53,234 nucleotides of DNA from CAYIVF01 sp964366875 (lineage in GTDB: Bacteria > Patescibacteriota > Minisyncoccia > Minisyncoccales > Staskawiczbacteraceae): positions 1 through 53,234 of the forward strand of contig CAYIVF010000002.1 in the NCBI GenBank assembly GCA_964366875.1, in the 5' to 3' direction. Shown in pieces: positions 25,085 through 32,830 of this stretch; within the stretch, counting starts at the first letter, position 1, and every line of letters begins with the position of its first letter. The notes below the pieces were generated by a model. That model saw nothing but the letters and a program-made list of their open reading frames with translations, made no database searches and was not told the origin of the DNA. The translations under genes and the position numbers were made by a program.

Positions 25085-26211
25085 GATGGAAAATACCATT
25101 ATCTGAACCCGACATTACAGCAAAAGAAATAAGAGCGGTAGGGGGAGTTTTGAAAACGCTCTATTTAAGCATGGGCTCAAAACTTGAGGAATTTGAAAAA
25201 TTGATGGCCAAATTTACAGGCGTAAAGTATTCCGTGGTTGTAAGCAGCGGAACGAGTGGTTTGCATCTTATAATAAAAGCTTTAGGCATCAGCAGGGGAG
25301 ATGAAGTTATCACAACTCCGTTCTCTTTTATTTCTTCTTCTAATTGTATTTTGTTTGAAGGGGCAAAGCCTGTTTTTGTTGATATTGATGAAAAAACTTT
25401 TAATATTGATGTTAAAAAAATAGAAGAAAAAATTACCAAAAAAACCAAAGCAATTTTAGCTGTTGATATTTTTTCCCAGCCAGCTGATTGGAATGAATTA
25501 AAAAAAATAGCAAAAAAACATAAACTTTATTTAATTGAGGATTCAGCAGAAGCATTGGGGTCAGAATATAAAGGTAAAAAGTGCGGAAGTTTTGGAGACG
25601 CTGCTATTTTTGCTTTTTATCCGAACAAACAAATTACGACCGGAGAGGGCGGCGTGATTTTAACCAATAACAAGAAAATTTATTACTTATGCCAAAGTAT
25701 GGCAAATCAGGGCAGAAAAGTTTTAAATGGAAAATGGTTAGAACACGTGAGGCTTGGTTATAACTATAGGTTAGACGAAATGAGTTGCGCTTTAGGCATA
25801 GCCCAGATGGAAAGGATAAAAGAAATTTTAAAAAAGAGGACAATGGTGGCAGAATTATATATCAAAAAATTAAAGGGAATTGAGGATTTGGATATACCTT
25901 ATATTAAGCCGGGGAATAAATTAAGCTGGTTTGTTTACGTAATAAAATTAGCAGAAAGATTAGCAGGCAAAAAAAGAGATAAAATTATAAAAGAAATGGC
26001 AAAAAGAGGAATACAATGTAGCAATTATTTTCAGACAATACACTTGCAGCCATTTTATAAAAAAGAATTTTTCTACAAGGCGGGTGACCTTCCTGTTGCA
26101 GAAAATACAAGCGAGAGAACATTAGCTTTGCCCTTTTTTAATGACTTAACGGAAAAAGAATTAGATTTTGTTGTTAAAAACTTAGAAGAAATAATTGGAA
26201 ACATTAGATGA
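25081..26211 (+). CDS. DegT/DnrJ/EryC1/StrS-family aminotransferase (PglE-like)
   Basis: A 376-residue PLP-dependent enzyme that aminates a 4-keto sugar nucleotide. SSGTSGLHLIIKAL is the cofactor phosphate region, ITTPFSFISSSN follows, IEDSAEALGSEYKGKKCGSFGD holds the PLP-pyridine Asp, and FYPNKQITTGEGG contains the Schiff-base Lys. GYNYRLDEMSCALGIAQM is the conserved helix after it. It is coupled by ATGA overlaps to the methyltransferase before it and the dehydratase after it; the latter should supply the UDP-4-keto-6-deoxy sugar. No acetyltransferase (PglD) is present, so the product may remain as a free or methylated 4-amino sugar. Confidence 0.88.
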   Translation: MRWKIPLSEPDITAKEIRAVGGVLKTLYLSMGSKLEEFEKLMAKFTGVKYSVVVSSGTSGLHLIIKALGISRGDEVITTPFSFISSSNCILFEGAKPVFVDIDEKTFNIDVKKIEEKITKKTKAILAVDIFSQPADWNELKKIAKKHKLYLIEDSAEALGSEYKGKKCGSFGDAAIFAFYPNKQITTGEGGVILTNNKKIYYLCQSMANQGRKVLNGKWLEHVRLGYNYRLDEMSCALGIAQMERIKEILKKRTMVAELYIKKLKGIEDLDIPYIKPGNKLSWFVYVIKLAERLAGKKRDKIIKEMAKRGIQCSNYFQTIHLQPFYKKEFFYKAGDLPVAENTSERTLALPFFNDLTEKELDFVVKNLEEIIGNIR

Positions 26212-28061
26212 ATTTTATATTCAAGAAAACAGCTTTTACAAGGACATTGTTTTTCGTGCTCTCGGATATTATTTTGATTACCATCTCGGTATGGCTGGCC
26301 TTTTTTTTACGATTTGACTTTAATATACCTTCGCAGTATGTACCTTTTATCTACAAAATGATTGGTTTAGCCATAATCTTTGTGGTCCCTGTTTTTTATT
26401 TTCAAAAACTTTATTCTTTTTCGTGGTCGTATGTAAGCACCAATGAAGTAATATCATTATTCCGGGCGACAACTATTGCCTTTGTATTTTTGACTATTAC
26501 AATTTTTATATCCTACTATTTTCCTCATTTTACTAATTTCCCCAGGTCAACTATTTTTGTAAGCTATATTTTAGTTTTTATTTTTTGCGGAGGTCTGCGT
26601 TTGGCTAAAAGGATTTATTTACGCATTTTAGGACAAAACAGGATGGCAGAAAAAGAGAAAACTTTAATCGTTGGCGCCGGAGATGCGGGCGAGCAGATTT
26701 TGAGAAGTATTATTTCATCTGATAAAACCTTATATAATCCCATTGGTTTTGTTGATGATAATCCAATAAAAAAAGGAGTTTTAATACATGGCTTAAAAGT
26801 ATTGGGAAAAATTTCAGATATTCCAGAAGTTATTTCAGAAAATGGCGTAAAACAATTAATTATTGCGCTTCCTTCGGCCGGAAACGCAACAATAAAGAAG
26901 GCGGTTGAGCTAGGAAGAAAAGCTGGATTAAAAAAAATTAAAATTGCGCCGCCCCTAAGCGAAGTTATAGACGGCAGGGTTTCTTTCAAAAATCTTAAAG
27001 ATGTTGAAGTGGAGGATTTGCTGGGCAGAGAAGAGGTTAATTTAGATACAAAACAAATTGAGACCTTTATAAAAGACAAGGTAATTTTAGTTACCGGGGC
27101 CGCAGGTTCAATTGGGTCTGAATTATCAAGGCAGACAGCAAAGTTTAGCCCAAACCTGCTTTTATTATTAGACCAAGACGAAACTGGCATTTTTAATATT
27201 TCAAAAGAATTGGAAAACAATTTTCCTGCTCTGAAAATCCAGCCGATAATTGCAGATATAAGGGATAAAGAGAAGCTCAGCGAAATTTTTAAAAAGTTTC
27301 AGCCTAAAATTGTCTTTCACGCAGCTGCATATAAGCACGTTCCTTTAATGGAAGAAAATCCTGATGAAGCTGTAAAAAACAATATATTTGGCACAGAAAA
27401 CTTGGCAAGCGCCAGTTTGAAGCAAGGTGTTGAAAATTTTATTTTTATTTCAACAGACAAAGCAGTTAATCCTACATCTGTGATGGGGGCCACTAAAAGG
27501 GTGGGTGAAATGATCTGTCAGGCATATAACCAAAGAAACCACACAAAATTTATTTCTGTAAGGTTCGGCAATGTTTTAAATAGCAGGGGAAGCGTTATTC
27601 CTATATTTCGCGAGCAAATTAAAAGGGGCGGGCCGGTGGAGGTTACCCATCGCGATATGAAGAGATATTTTATGCTGACATCAGAGGCATGTCTTTTGGT
27701 GATGCAGGCGGGCGCTATGGGCCAAGGCGGAGAAGTGTTTGTTTTAGATATGGGAAAACCAGTTAAGATTTTGGACCTGGCAAAAGAAATGATAAGATTG
27801 TCTGGGTTTGAGCTGGATAAAGACATCGCCATTGTGTTTACGGGTACGAGGCCAGGAGAAAAATTATTTGAGGAGATTTTAACGGCCGAAGAAGGTACGA
27901 TAGCCACCCATAACGAGAAGATATTTATTGCCAAATTATCCAATGCTAACGAAAGCAGGCTGAATCATGAATTAGAAAAAATAAGAGAGATGATCCGTGC
28001 TAAAAACAGGGAAGAAATCAAAAAGATATTAAAAAACATAGTCTCTTTTTGTGTGATATAA
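26208..28061 (+). CDS. Membrane-anchored UDP-N-acetylglucosamine 4,6-dehydratase (PglF/WbpM/CapD family)
   Basis: A 617-residue protein. Residues ~10-125 hold four hydrophobic segments (ITISVWLAFFLRFDF, IIFVVPVFYF, FVFLTITIFISYYF, IFVSYILVFIFC) that anchor it. A first Rossmann domain starts at GAGDAGEQ (~156), a second at TGAAGSIGSELSR (~294). The catalytic region STDKAVNPTSVMGATKR has Met in place of the SDR Tyr, which is normal in this family. RPGEKLFEEIL near the end is also conserved. It should make UDP-4-keto-6-deoxy-GlcNAc for the aminotransferase just upstream. Its TAA overlaps the ATG of the metalloprotease gene. Confidence 0.9.
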   Translation: MNFIFKKTAFTRTLFFVLSDIILITISVWLAFFLRFDFNIPSQYVPFIYKMIGLAIIFVVPVFYFQKLYSFSWSYVSTNEVISLFRATTIAFVFLTITIFISYYFPHFTNFPRSTIFVSYILVFIFCGGLRLAKRIYLRILGQNRMAEKEKTLIVGAGDAGEQILRSIISSDKTLYNPIGFVDDNPIKKGVLIHGLKVLGKISDIPEVISENGVKQLIIALPSAGNATIKKAVELGRKAGLKKIKIAPPLSEVIDGRVSFKNLKDVEVEDLLGREEVNLDTKQIETFIKDKVILVTGAAGSIGSELSRQTAKFSPNLLLLLDQDETGIFNISKELENNFPALKIQPIIADIRDKEKLSEIFKKFQPKIVFHAAAYKHVPLMEENPDEAVKNNIFGTENLASASLKQGVENFIFISTDKAVNPTSVMGATKRVGEMICQAYNQRNHTKFISVRFGNVLNSRGSVIPIFREQIKRGGPVEVTHRDMKRYFMLTSEACLLVMQAGAMGQGGEVFVLDMGKPVKILDLAKEMIRLSGFELDKDIAIVFTGTRPGEKLFEEILTAEEGTIATHNEKIFIAKLSNANESRLNHELEKIREMIRAKNREEIKKILKNIVSFCVI

Positions 28062-29785
28062 TGAACAATATGTCAGTCATGTTAAAACAAAAAATAATTC
28101 TATCAGCAGTGTTGTTTTTTTTGTTGTTTCCGTTTGCTACGATTTGCGCCCAATCTGTCGGTTTGGGCCAAAAAGCCAATTTTTTTATTGACCCAAACTA
28201 TGACTTATCGCAGCGCGATAGAATTTCGGCCATTTTGCAGAGGGCAGGCAATAACGCTTATTTTTACGTAGACGAACAATGGTGGAACTCTTTGACTCAG
28301 GAAGAAAAAGACAAAATGAATGAATCATTGAAAAATTTAGACCAAGAATTTTATTCGAAAATTTATCCGGTTTTAATATCAACCTTTGGCTTGGAATGGA
28401 GGCCGGGAATTGATAATGATACACGGATTACCATTTTGATTCATCCAATGCAGGAAGACGCCGGAGGATATTTTGCAGAAAAAGATGAGTATCCCCGTCT
28501 GGCAATTACTAATTCTAACGAAAGAGAAATGGTTTATCTTAATTCAAAATATATAGACACAGCTTATTCAAAAAGTTTTTTGGCACATGAATTCACGCAT
28601 TTGATTACCTTTAACCAAAAAGATAAAACCCGGGGGGTAAGCGAAGACGCTTGGCTCAATGAAGCCCGAGCAGAGTATGCTCCAACTTTATCCAGCTACG
28701 ATTTAACTTACGATGATAGCAATCTTCAAAGAAGAGTTAAAAAATTTTTAGAAAAGCCTGGAGATCCGCTTACTGAATGGCAAAATATTTCATCGGATTA
28801 CGGTGTTATAAATCTTTTTATACAATATTTGGTTGACCACTACGGCGTTAAAATCCTTTCTGATTCCCTGCAGTCAACAAATATTGGAATTCAAAGTTTA
28901 GATTATGCTTTAAAGAAAAATAATTTTAAAGAAGACTTTTCGCAAGTTTTCACCGATTGGACCATTGCTGTTTTGATAAACGATTGCAGCGTTGGTATTA
29001 AATACTGTTATTTAAATCAAAACTTAAAGAACCTTCGTATTGTTCCCCAAATTAATGTTTTGCCTTCGGGTGGAAGAAGCACATTGACAATTACTAACGC
29101 AACAAAAAATTGGGCAGGGAATTGGTATAAAATTATCGGCGGCAAAGGATTATTAAAATTAAAGTTTGCCGGAAATAAAAACATTTCTTTCAAAGTCCCC
29201 TATATAATTAAAAATTCAAATGGTGCTTATACTGTTGGTTTTCTCACATTAGACACATCTCATCAGGGCGAAATCCCTGTTGAAGATTTTGGAACAGAAA
29301 ACAATGCTCTTTTTTTAATCCCCACCATACAGAATAAGGACCCTGAATTTAGCAGCGAGCCCTTTTATTCTTTCAGTTGGTCGGTTTCTGTTGCAGAGAA
29401 TTCGGATAATACAGATGAGATTAATAGATTATTAGCTATAATAGACAGCCTAAAAAAACAAATTGCTGCTATTATAGCGCAAAAGAATGGCCAGAGCGGG
29501 GCGGGATCAAATTATTGCTTGCAGATAAATAGCAATCTTTCGTTTGGTATGCAGAATAGCAATGAAATAAGGTGTTTGCAGGAATTTTTGAAAAAACAAG
29601 GCGCAGATATTTATCCCGAAGGCTTTGTTACTGGAAATTTTGGCAATTTGACAAGATTGGCTGTAATAAAATTTCAAGAAAGATATGCTCCAGAAATCTT
29701 AGCACCCATAGGGCTTTCTAATGGGACGGGTTATGTGGGCGAGAGAACAAAGCAAAAAATAAACCAAATTTTAGGCGGTGGATAA
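28061..29785 (+). CDS. Secreted zinc metalloprotease with C-terminal peptidoglycan-binding domain
   Basis: About 574 residues. A signal peptide (MLKQKIILSAVLFFLLFPFA then TICAQS, ~7-32) predicts export. LAHEFTHLITF (~174-184) is an HExxH zinc site, and WLNEARAEYAP ~22 residues later supplies the third ligand Glu, as in M30/gluzincin-like peptidases. A beta-rich middle follows, then a DEINRLLAIIDSLKKQIAAI coiled helix (~448-467), and a PG_binding_1-type domain (~484-560; GMQNSNEIRCLQEFLKKQG, FGNLTRLAVIKFQ). It probably acts at the cell surface, held to peptidoglycan. The chosen ATG overlaps the previous stop; ATGs at 28070 and 28079 are alternatives, and a TTG at 28049 seems less likely. It ends the polysaccharide locus. 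Confidence 0.82.
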   Translation: MNNMSVMLKQKIILSAVLFFLLFPFATICAQSVGLGQKANFFIDPNYDLSQRDRISAILQRAGNNAYFYVDEQWWNSLTQEEKDKMNESLKNLDQEFYSKIYPVLISTFGLEWRPGIDNDTRITILIHPMQEDAGGYFAEKDEYPRLAITNSNEREMVYLNSKYIDTAYSKSFLAHEFTHLITFNQKDKTRGVSEDAWLNEARAEYAPTLSSYDLTYDDSNLQRRVKKFLEKPGDPLTEWQNISSDYGVINLFIQYLVDHYGVKILSDSLQSTNIGIQSLDYALKKNNFKEDFSQVFTDWTIAVLINDCSVGIKYCYLNQNLKNLRIVPQINVLPSGGRSTLTITNATKNWAGNWYKIIGGKGLLKLKFAGNKNISFKVPYIIKNSNGAYTVGFLTLDTSHQGEIPVEDFGTENNALFLIPTIQNKDPEFSSEPFYSFSWSVSVAENSDNTDEINRLLAIIDSLKKQIAAIIAQKNGQSGAGSNYCLQINSNLSFGMQNSNEIRCLQEFLKKQGADIYPEGFVTGNFGNLTRLAVIKFQERYAPEILAPIGLSNGTGYVGERTKQKINQILGGG

Positions 29786-29791
29786 ACGAAC

Positions 29792-29820
29792 TTGACTTTG
29801 GGGCAGTAATTTGCTAATAT
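29792..29820 (+). promoter_or_regulatory. Sigma-70-type promoter of small RNA candidate 1
   Basis: TTGACT (29792-29797), a 17-bp spacer and TAATAT (29815-29820). It lies 7 bp after the metalloprotease stop and there is no gene start within the next 240 bp, so it most likely drives a non-coding transcript. Confidence 0.7.
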
Positions 29821-29826
29821 ATAAGC

Positions 29827-29905
29827 GTGAGTGTAAATCCGCCTTAGGCGGACTCTGATTATAAGTCGGCACAAATCCTCTCTTAAGCGAGGATTTTTGC
29901 TTTTT
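29827..29905 (+). ncRNA. Candidate small RNA 1 (two hairpins and terminator)
   Basis: Starting just after the promoter, the sequence holds a perfect TCCGCC/GGCGGA hairpin with a TTA loop (29838-29852), bounded by an outer GAG/CTC pair, and then an 8-bp stem AAATCCTC/GAGGATTT (29873-29880 and 29889-29896) followed by T-rich sequence (terminator). No start codon with a useful frame is present. The unit of ~80 nt with its own promoter and terminator is best explained as a small RNA. It does not match RNase P, SRP, tmRNA or 6S by eye. Confidence 0.5.
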
Positions 29906-29924
29906 TACGTTATATTGATATAAT
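29897..29924 (+). promoter_or_regulatory. Promoter of small RNA candidate 2
   Basis: TTGCTT (29897-29902), a 16-bp spacer and a consensus TATAAT (29919-29924). The -35 overlaps the end of the first RNA's terminator, so the two units are packed head to tail. Confidence 0.55.
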
Positions 29925-29930
29925 AAAATT

Positions 29931-30026
29931 GGCTGCAGGCTAGCACTCACATAGACTTTTATATTGGAGTAAACTCTGCAGCCATTAAAGACCCCGTCCC
30001 TAAAAGCCGAACCTGGCGGGTTTTTT
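29931..30026 (+). ncRNA. Candidate small RNA 2 or murB leader with attenuator
   Basis: An 8-bp perfect stem GGCTGCAG (29931-29938) / CTGCAGCC (29976-29983) encloses a 37-nt loop that itself contains ACTC/GAGT complementarity. It is followed by CCCGTC (29993-29998) / GGCGGG (30015-30020), pairing with one G-U, and TTTTTT at 30021-30026, a terminator. The RNA would be ~95 nt and stops 38 bp before murB, so it may be a free small RNA or a conditional leader of murB. Confidence 0.5.
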
Positions 30027-30064
30027 AATTTACAAAAGTTGAATTGGTTGATAGAATACAAGCA

Positions 30065-30973
30065 ATGAAAGATAAAATTTTCCAAAAGAATGTCTTGTTA
30101 AAAAAATACACTACATATAAAATTGGCGGGCCGGCTCAATATTTTTTTGTTGCCAAGACAAAAAAAGATTTGATAAGGGCGGTAAAAGCAGCCAAAGAAT
30201 TTAAACTGCCTGTCTTTGTTTTGGGCGGGGGAAGCAATATTTTGGTGTCTGACAAAGGAGTAAAGGGTTTGGTTATTAAGCTTCAGATTTCTGATTTTGT
30301 TTTAAATAAAAACAGCGTGCATATTGGAGCTGGCGCAATGCTGCCTAAATTGGTTGCTATTGCCACAGAAAACGGCTTTGCAGGGCTTGAATGGGCGGCA
30401 GGGATCCCGGGTACCGTCGGAGGGGCTATATACGGCCACGCCCAGGCGTTTGGCGCAAAGATTTCTGATGCAGTAAAGAGCGTTGAGGCGTTGGATATAA
30501 AAACATTAGAAATGAAAAAGCTGTCGAAAAAACAATGCGGGTTTTCGTTGAAAAGCAGCATATTTAAGAAGAATAAAAATTTAATAATCGTTTCCGCTTT
30601 TTTAGAGTTTGAGAAACGACCCGGGGTACCCTCTGGGTCATACCCCAAAAGAAAAATACAAGAGAAAATAAAAGAATATTTGAATTACAGGAAAACGAGG
30701 CATCCAATATCTCTGCCTTCGGCCGGATCAACTTTCGTAAACCCAGAGACTAATAAAGGAGTAATCCCGGCAGGCGAGCTTATTGAAAAAGCAGGTCTCG
30801 CTGGCAAAAGAATAGGCAAAGCCCAGATATCGGAAAAACACGCTAACTTTATAGTTAATCTCGGCGGGGCAAAGGCAAAAGATGTACTGGCGCTTATTAA
30901 GTTAGCTCAAAAAAAAGTGAAAAAGGATTTTGGAATAAAATTGAAGCCAGAAGTGCAATTTGTGGGATTTTAA
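30065..30973 (+). CDS. murB: UDP-N-acetylenolpyruvoylglucosamine reductase
   Basis: A 302-residue FAD/NADPH enzyme that reduces UDP-GlcNAc-enolpyruvate to UDP-MurNAc in peptidoglycan synthesis, cytoplasmic. FVLGGGSNILVSDKG (~51-65) is the FAD loop, GLEWAAGIPGTVGGAIYGHAQAFG (~107-130) the second FAD segment, SAGSTFVNP carries the catalytic Ser region, and KAGLAGKRIGKAQISEKHANFIVN ends with the substrate-binding His and Asn. The length suits the short type-II MurB group. I chose ATG 30065; a GTG/TTG-type start at 30044 would add seven residues. Residues ~185-195 (RPGVPSGSYPK) come from a GC-rich palindromic element at 30618-30646. Confidence 0.92.
   Translation: MKDKIFQKNVLLKKYTTYKIGGPAQYFFVAKTKKDLIRAVKAAKEFKLPVFVLGGGSNILVSDKGVKGLVIKLQISDFVLNKNSVHIGAGAMLPKLVAIATENGFAGLEWAAGIPGTVGGAIYGHAQAFGAKISDAVKSVEALDIKTLEMKKLSKKQCGFSLKSSIFKKNKNLIIVSAFLEFEKRPGVPSGSYPKRKIQEKIKEYLNYRKTRHPISLPSAGSTFVNPETNKGVIPAGELIEKAGLAGKRIGKAQISEKHANFIVNLGGAKAKDVLALIKLAQKKVKKDFGIKLKPEVQFVGF
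30618..30646 (+). repeat. GC-rich palindromic element, copy 1 (inside murB)
   Basis: Core GGGGTACCCTCTGGGTC at 30623-30639. GACCC (30618-30622) pairs with GGGTC (30635-30639), and GGGGTA (30623-30628) with TACCCC (30641-30646), so two alternative hairpins are possible. It is in frame and adds Gly/Pro/Ser-rich residues between two conserved MurB regions. Related cores occur at 38636-38653 (other strand) and 45311-45327. Confidence 0.65.
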
Positions 30974-30993
30974 TTAAAATAGTAAAATCAAAA

Positions 30994-31371
30994 ATGAAGA
31001 TAATAATCAAAACGAAAAATATAGAGCCGACGGAGTCGCTTCGTGATTTTATTAATGAAAAATTTATCAGTCTTAAAAAATTCATTGCTCTTTTGAAAAG
31101 AGAAGAAGGAATGGGTAAAACCTTAGCCGAAGTTTTTGTTGAGGTGGAAAAAGAAACAAAACACCACAATAAAGGAGAAATCTTTTTAGCAGAAGCCAGT
31201 CTCAAGTTGCCTGGTAAAAGCTTGATGGCTTCAGCTCGAAGCGACGATATTTTAAATGTAATTACTAAGGCAAGAAACGAGTTAAAATCAGAGATTAATA
31301 AATACAAGTCAAAGGAAATTGAAGGCATGAGGCGAAGGAAAAAGCAAACAAAAAAAGAAATTAATTTTTAA
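30994..31371 (+). CDS. hpf: Ribosome hibernation promoting factor / sigma-54 modulation protein (short HPF)
   Basis: A 125-residue protein of the HPF/RaiA family, which binds the 30S decoding region and silences ribosomes in slow growth. KIIIKTKNIEPTESLRDFINEKFISLKKF matches the first strand and helix, AEVFVEVEKETKHHNKGEIFLAEASLKL the central sheet, and ARSDDILNVITKARNELKSEI the last helix. The C-terminus ends in a basic tail (MRRRKKQTKKE), and there is no long C-terminal dimerisation domain, so it is the short form. It follows murB by 20 bp and is likely co-transcribed. Confidence 0.88.
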   Translation: MKIIIKTKNIEPTESLRDFINEKFISLKKFIALLKREEGMGKTLAEVFVEVEKETKHHNKGEIFLAEASLKLPGKSLMASARSDDILNVITKARNELKSEINKYKSKEIEGMRRRKKQTKKEINF

Positions 31372-31436
31372 AATGAGATGATACCAAGTAAAATGTTTTT
31401 TACAAAAGGTGTTGTTATTGAAAATTAATTAAAAAA

Positions 31437-32819
31437 ATGAAAAATACTAAAAAGAAGATAAATTTAGAAAAATTTTGGAAAATAAATAAAGAAGAATTCA
31501 ATACTCAATTTTTTGGCATATCCAAAGATAATGAATTGGTGGTCAAGGAGGGAAATTATCAGTATAATATAGCTGATATCGTAGCAAAATTTGGCACGCC
31601 CTTGGAGATTTTTTTTCCGTTTGTTATAGAAAAAAGATATTTAGATTTGACGCAGATTTTTAATTTTCATATAAAAGACCATGAATATAAGGGGAGATTT
31701 TTTTATCATTATCCGATGAAAGTGAATCAGAATAAAGAGTTTGTTCTCCCTTTGATTTCTGAGGGCGCAAATTTGGAGACAGGTTCTTACAATGAACTTT
31801 GGCTTATACGCAAGTTGTGGGACCAAGACCAATTTCATTCCCGTATCAGAATTATTTGCAATGGGCCCAAAACAGATAAATATTTGGGATTGATTAAGGA
31901 GTTGAAAGAAAATGGTCTTTCAATAATTCCAATAATTGAAGATATAAACGAATATGAAGCTTTAAAAGGCTATCGCGGAGATGTCGGAATAAGGGTCAAG
32001 CTTGATTTGAGGGTGAGTTCTCATTGGGACAAAAAAGATGATCGTTATGGTTTACTGGCAGAAGAAATTTATAGTTTGGGCCGTATTCGTAATTTAAAAA
32101 TATTGCATTATCATGTTGGTTCCCAGATAATGGGTCAAAAAGATTTGATTAATGCCGTCCGAACAGCAATCAAAATCTATGTTAAACTTAAAAAAAATAA
32201 TCCTTCCTTAGATACGTTTGATATCGGCGGGGGCTTTGCTATTCCCTACGAAAAAAAGATGCATTATGGAATTAATTCGGTGGTGAAAGGAATTATCAGC
32301 ACAATTATAAAAGCCTGCAAAGAGGGTAATGTTGCTCACCCAAATATTATTTGTGAATGGGGGCGCTATATAGTTGCTCCGTCACAAATCACGATTTTTA
32401 AAGTTTTATGCGCAAAACCGATTAATAACAAAGTGGTAAAAAGATGGTATATTATTGATGGCAGTTTTATAAACGACCTAATTGATACTTGGGCAATTCA
32501 TCAAAAATGGCATATTGTGCCGGTTACCAACTTAAATGCTCAGAAGCTAACAAGAGTTTGGTTAGCTGGCTCTTCTTGCGATTCAGATGATCGTTATACT
32601 GCTGGCGGAAGTTATATTTTGTTGCCACAAATAGAAGACATAAAAGATAATGAATATTTGACTATTGCTTTTTTTGATTCTGGAGCATATCAGGATCCTT
32701 TGGCGTCTCATCATTGTTTGTTATCTTCTCCGGCAAAAATTATTGCTCAAAACGGAGTAATAACAATAGCAAGACGGCGCGAAACATCAGATGAAGTCGG
32801 CAGAATTTTCGGCTGGTAA
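31437..32819 (+). CDS. speA: Biosynthetic arginine decarboxylase-like protein (fold-III PLP enzyme)
   Basis: A 460-residue PLP decarboxylase of the alanine-racemase fold. YPMKVNQNKE (~90-99) carries the PLP Lys as in SpeA, ANLETGSYNEL follows, LKILHYHVGSQI has the conserved His, FDIGGGFA is the glycine loop, IICEWGRYIVAP the substrate-side strand, and SSCDSDDRYTAGG holds the active-site Cys-Asp. SpeA proteins are usually ~630 residues; here the helical insertion and C-terminal extension are missing. Expected product is agmatine from arginine for polyamine synthesis, but no speB is in view and the shortened form could prefer another basic amino acid. It is flanked by hpf and secA. Confidence 0.8.
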   Translation: MKNTKKKINLEKFWKINKEEFNTQFFGISKDNELVVKEGNYQYNIADIVAKFGTPLEIFFPFVIEKRYLDLTQIFNFHIKDHEYKGRFFYHYPMKVNQNKEFVLPLISEGANLETGSYNELWLIRKLWDQDQFHSRIRIICNGPKTDKYLGLIKELKENGLSIIPIIEDINEYEALKGYRGDVGIRVKLDLRVSSHWDKKDDRYGLLAEEIYSLGRIRNLKILHYHVGSQIMGQKDLINAVRTAIKIYVKLKKNNPSLDTFDIGGGFAIPYEKKMHYGINSVVKGIISTIIKACKEGNVAHPNIICEWGRYIVAPSQITIFKVLCAKPINNKVVKRWYIIDGSFINDLIDTWAIHQKWHIVPVTNLNAQKLTRVWLAGSSCDSDDRYTAGGSYILLPQIEDIKDNEYLTIAFFDSGAYQDPLASHHCLLSSPAKIIAQNGVITIARRRETSDEVGRIFGW

Positions 32820-32830
32820 ATTTTTTCATT

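Noticed and set aside
27838..27860. Palindromic element-like GGGTACGAGG in the dehydratase gene
   Set aside because: It codes for the conserved GTRPGEKL motif of the family and lacks the rest of the core.
28049..28061. TTG start four codons before the metalloprotease ATG
   Set aside because: The ATG at 28061 overlaps the previous stop as seen elsewhere in the locus, and a TTG with no Shine-Dalgarno is less likely.
30402..30420. Another copy of the GGGTACC palindromic element in murB
   Set aside because: The GGGTACCGTCGG here encodes PGTVGG, a conserved FAD-binding segment of all MurB proteins, so the likeness is due to protein conservation.
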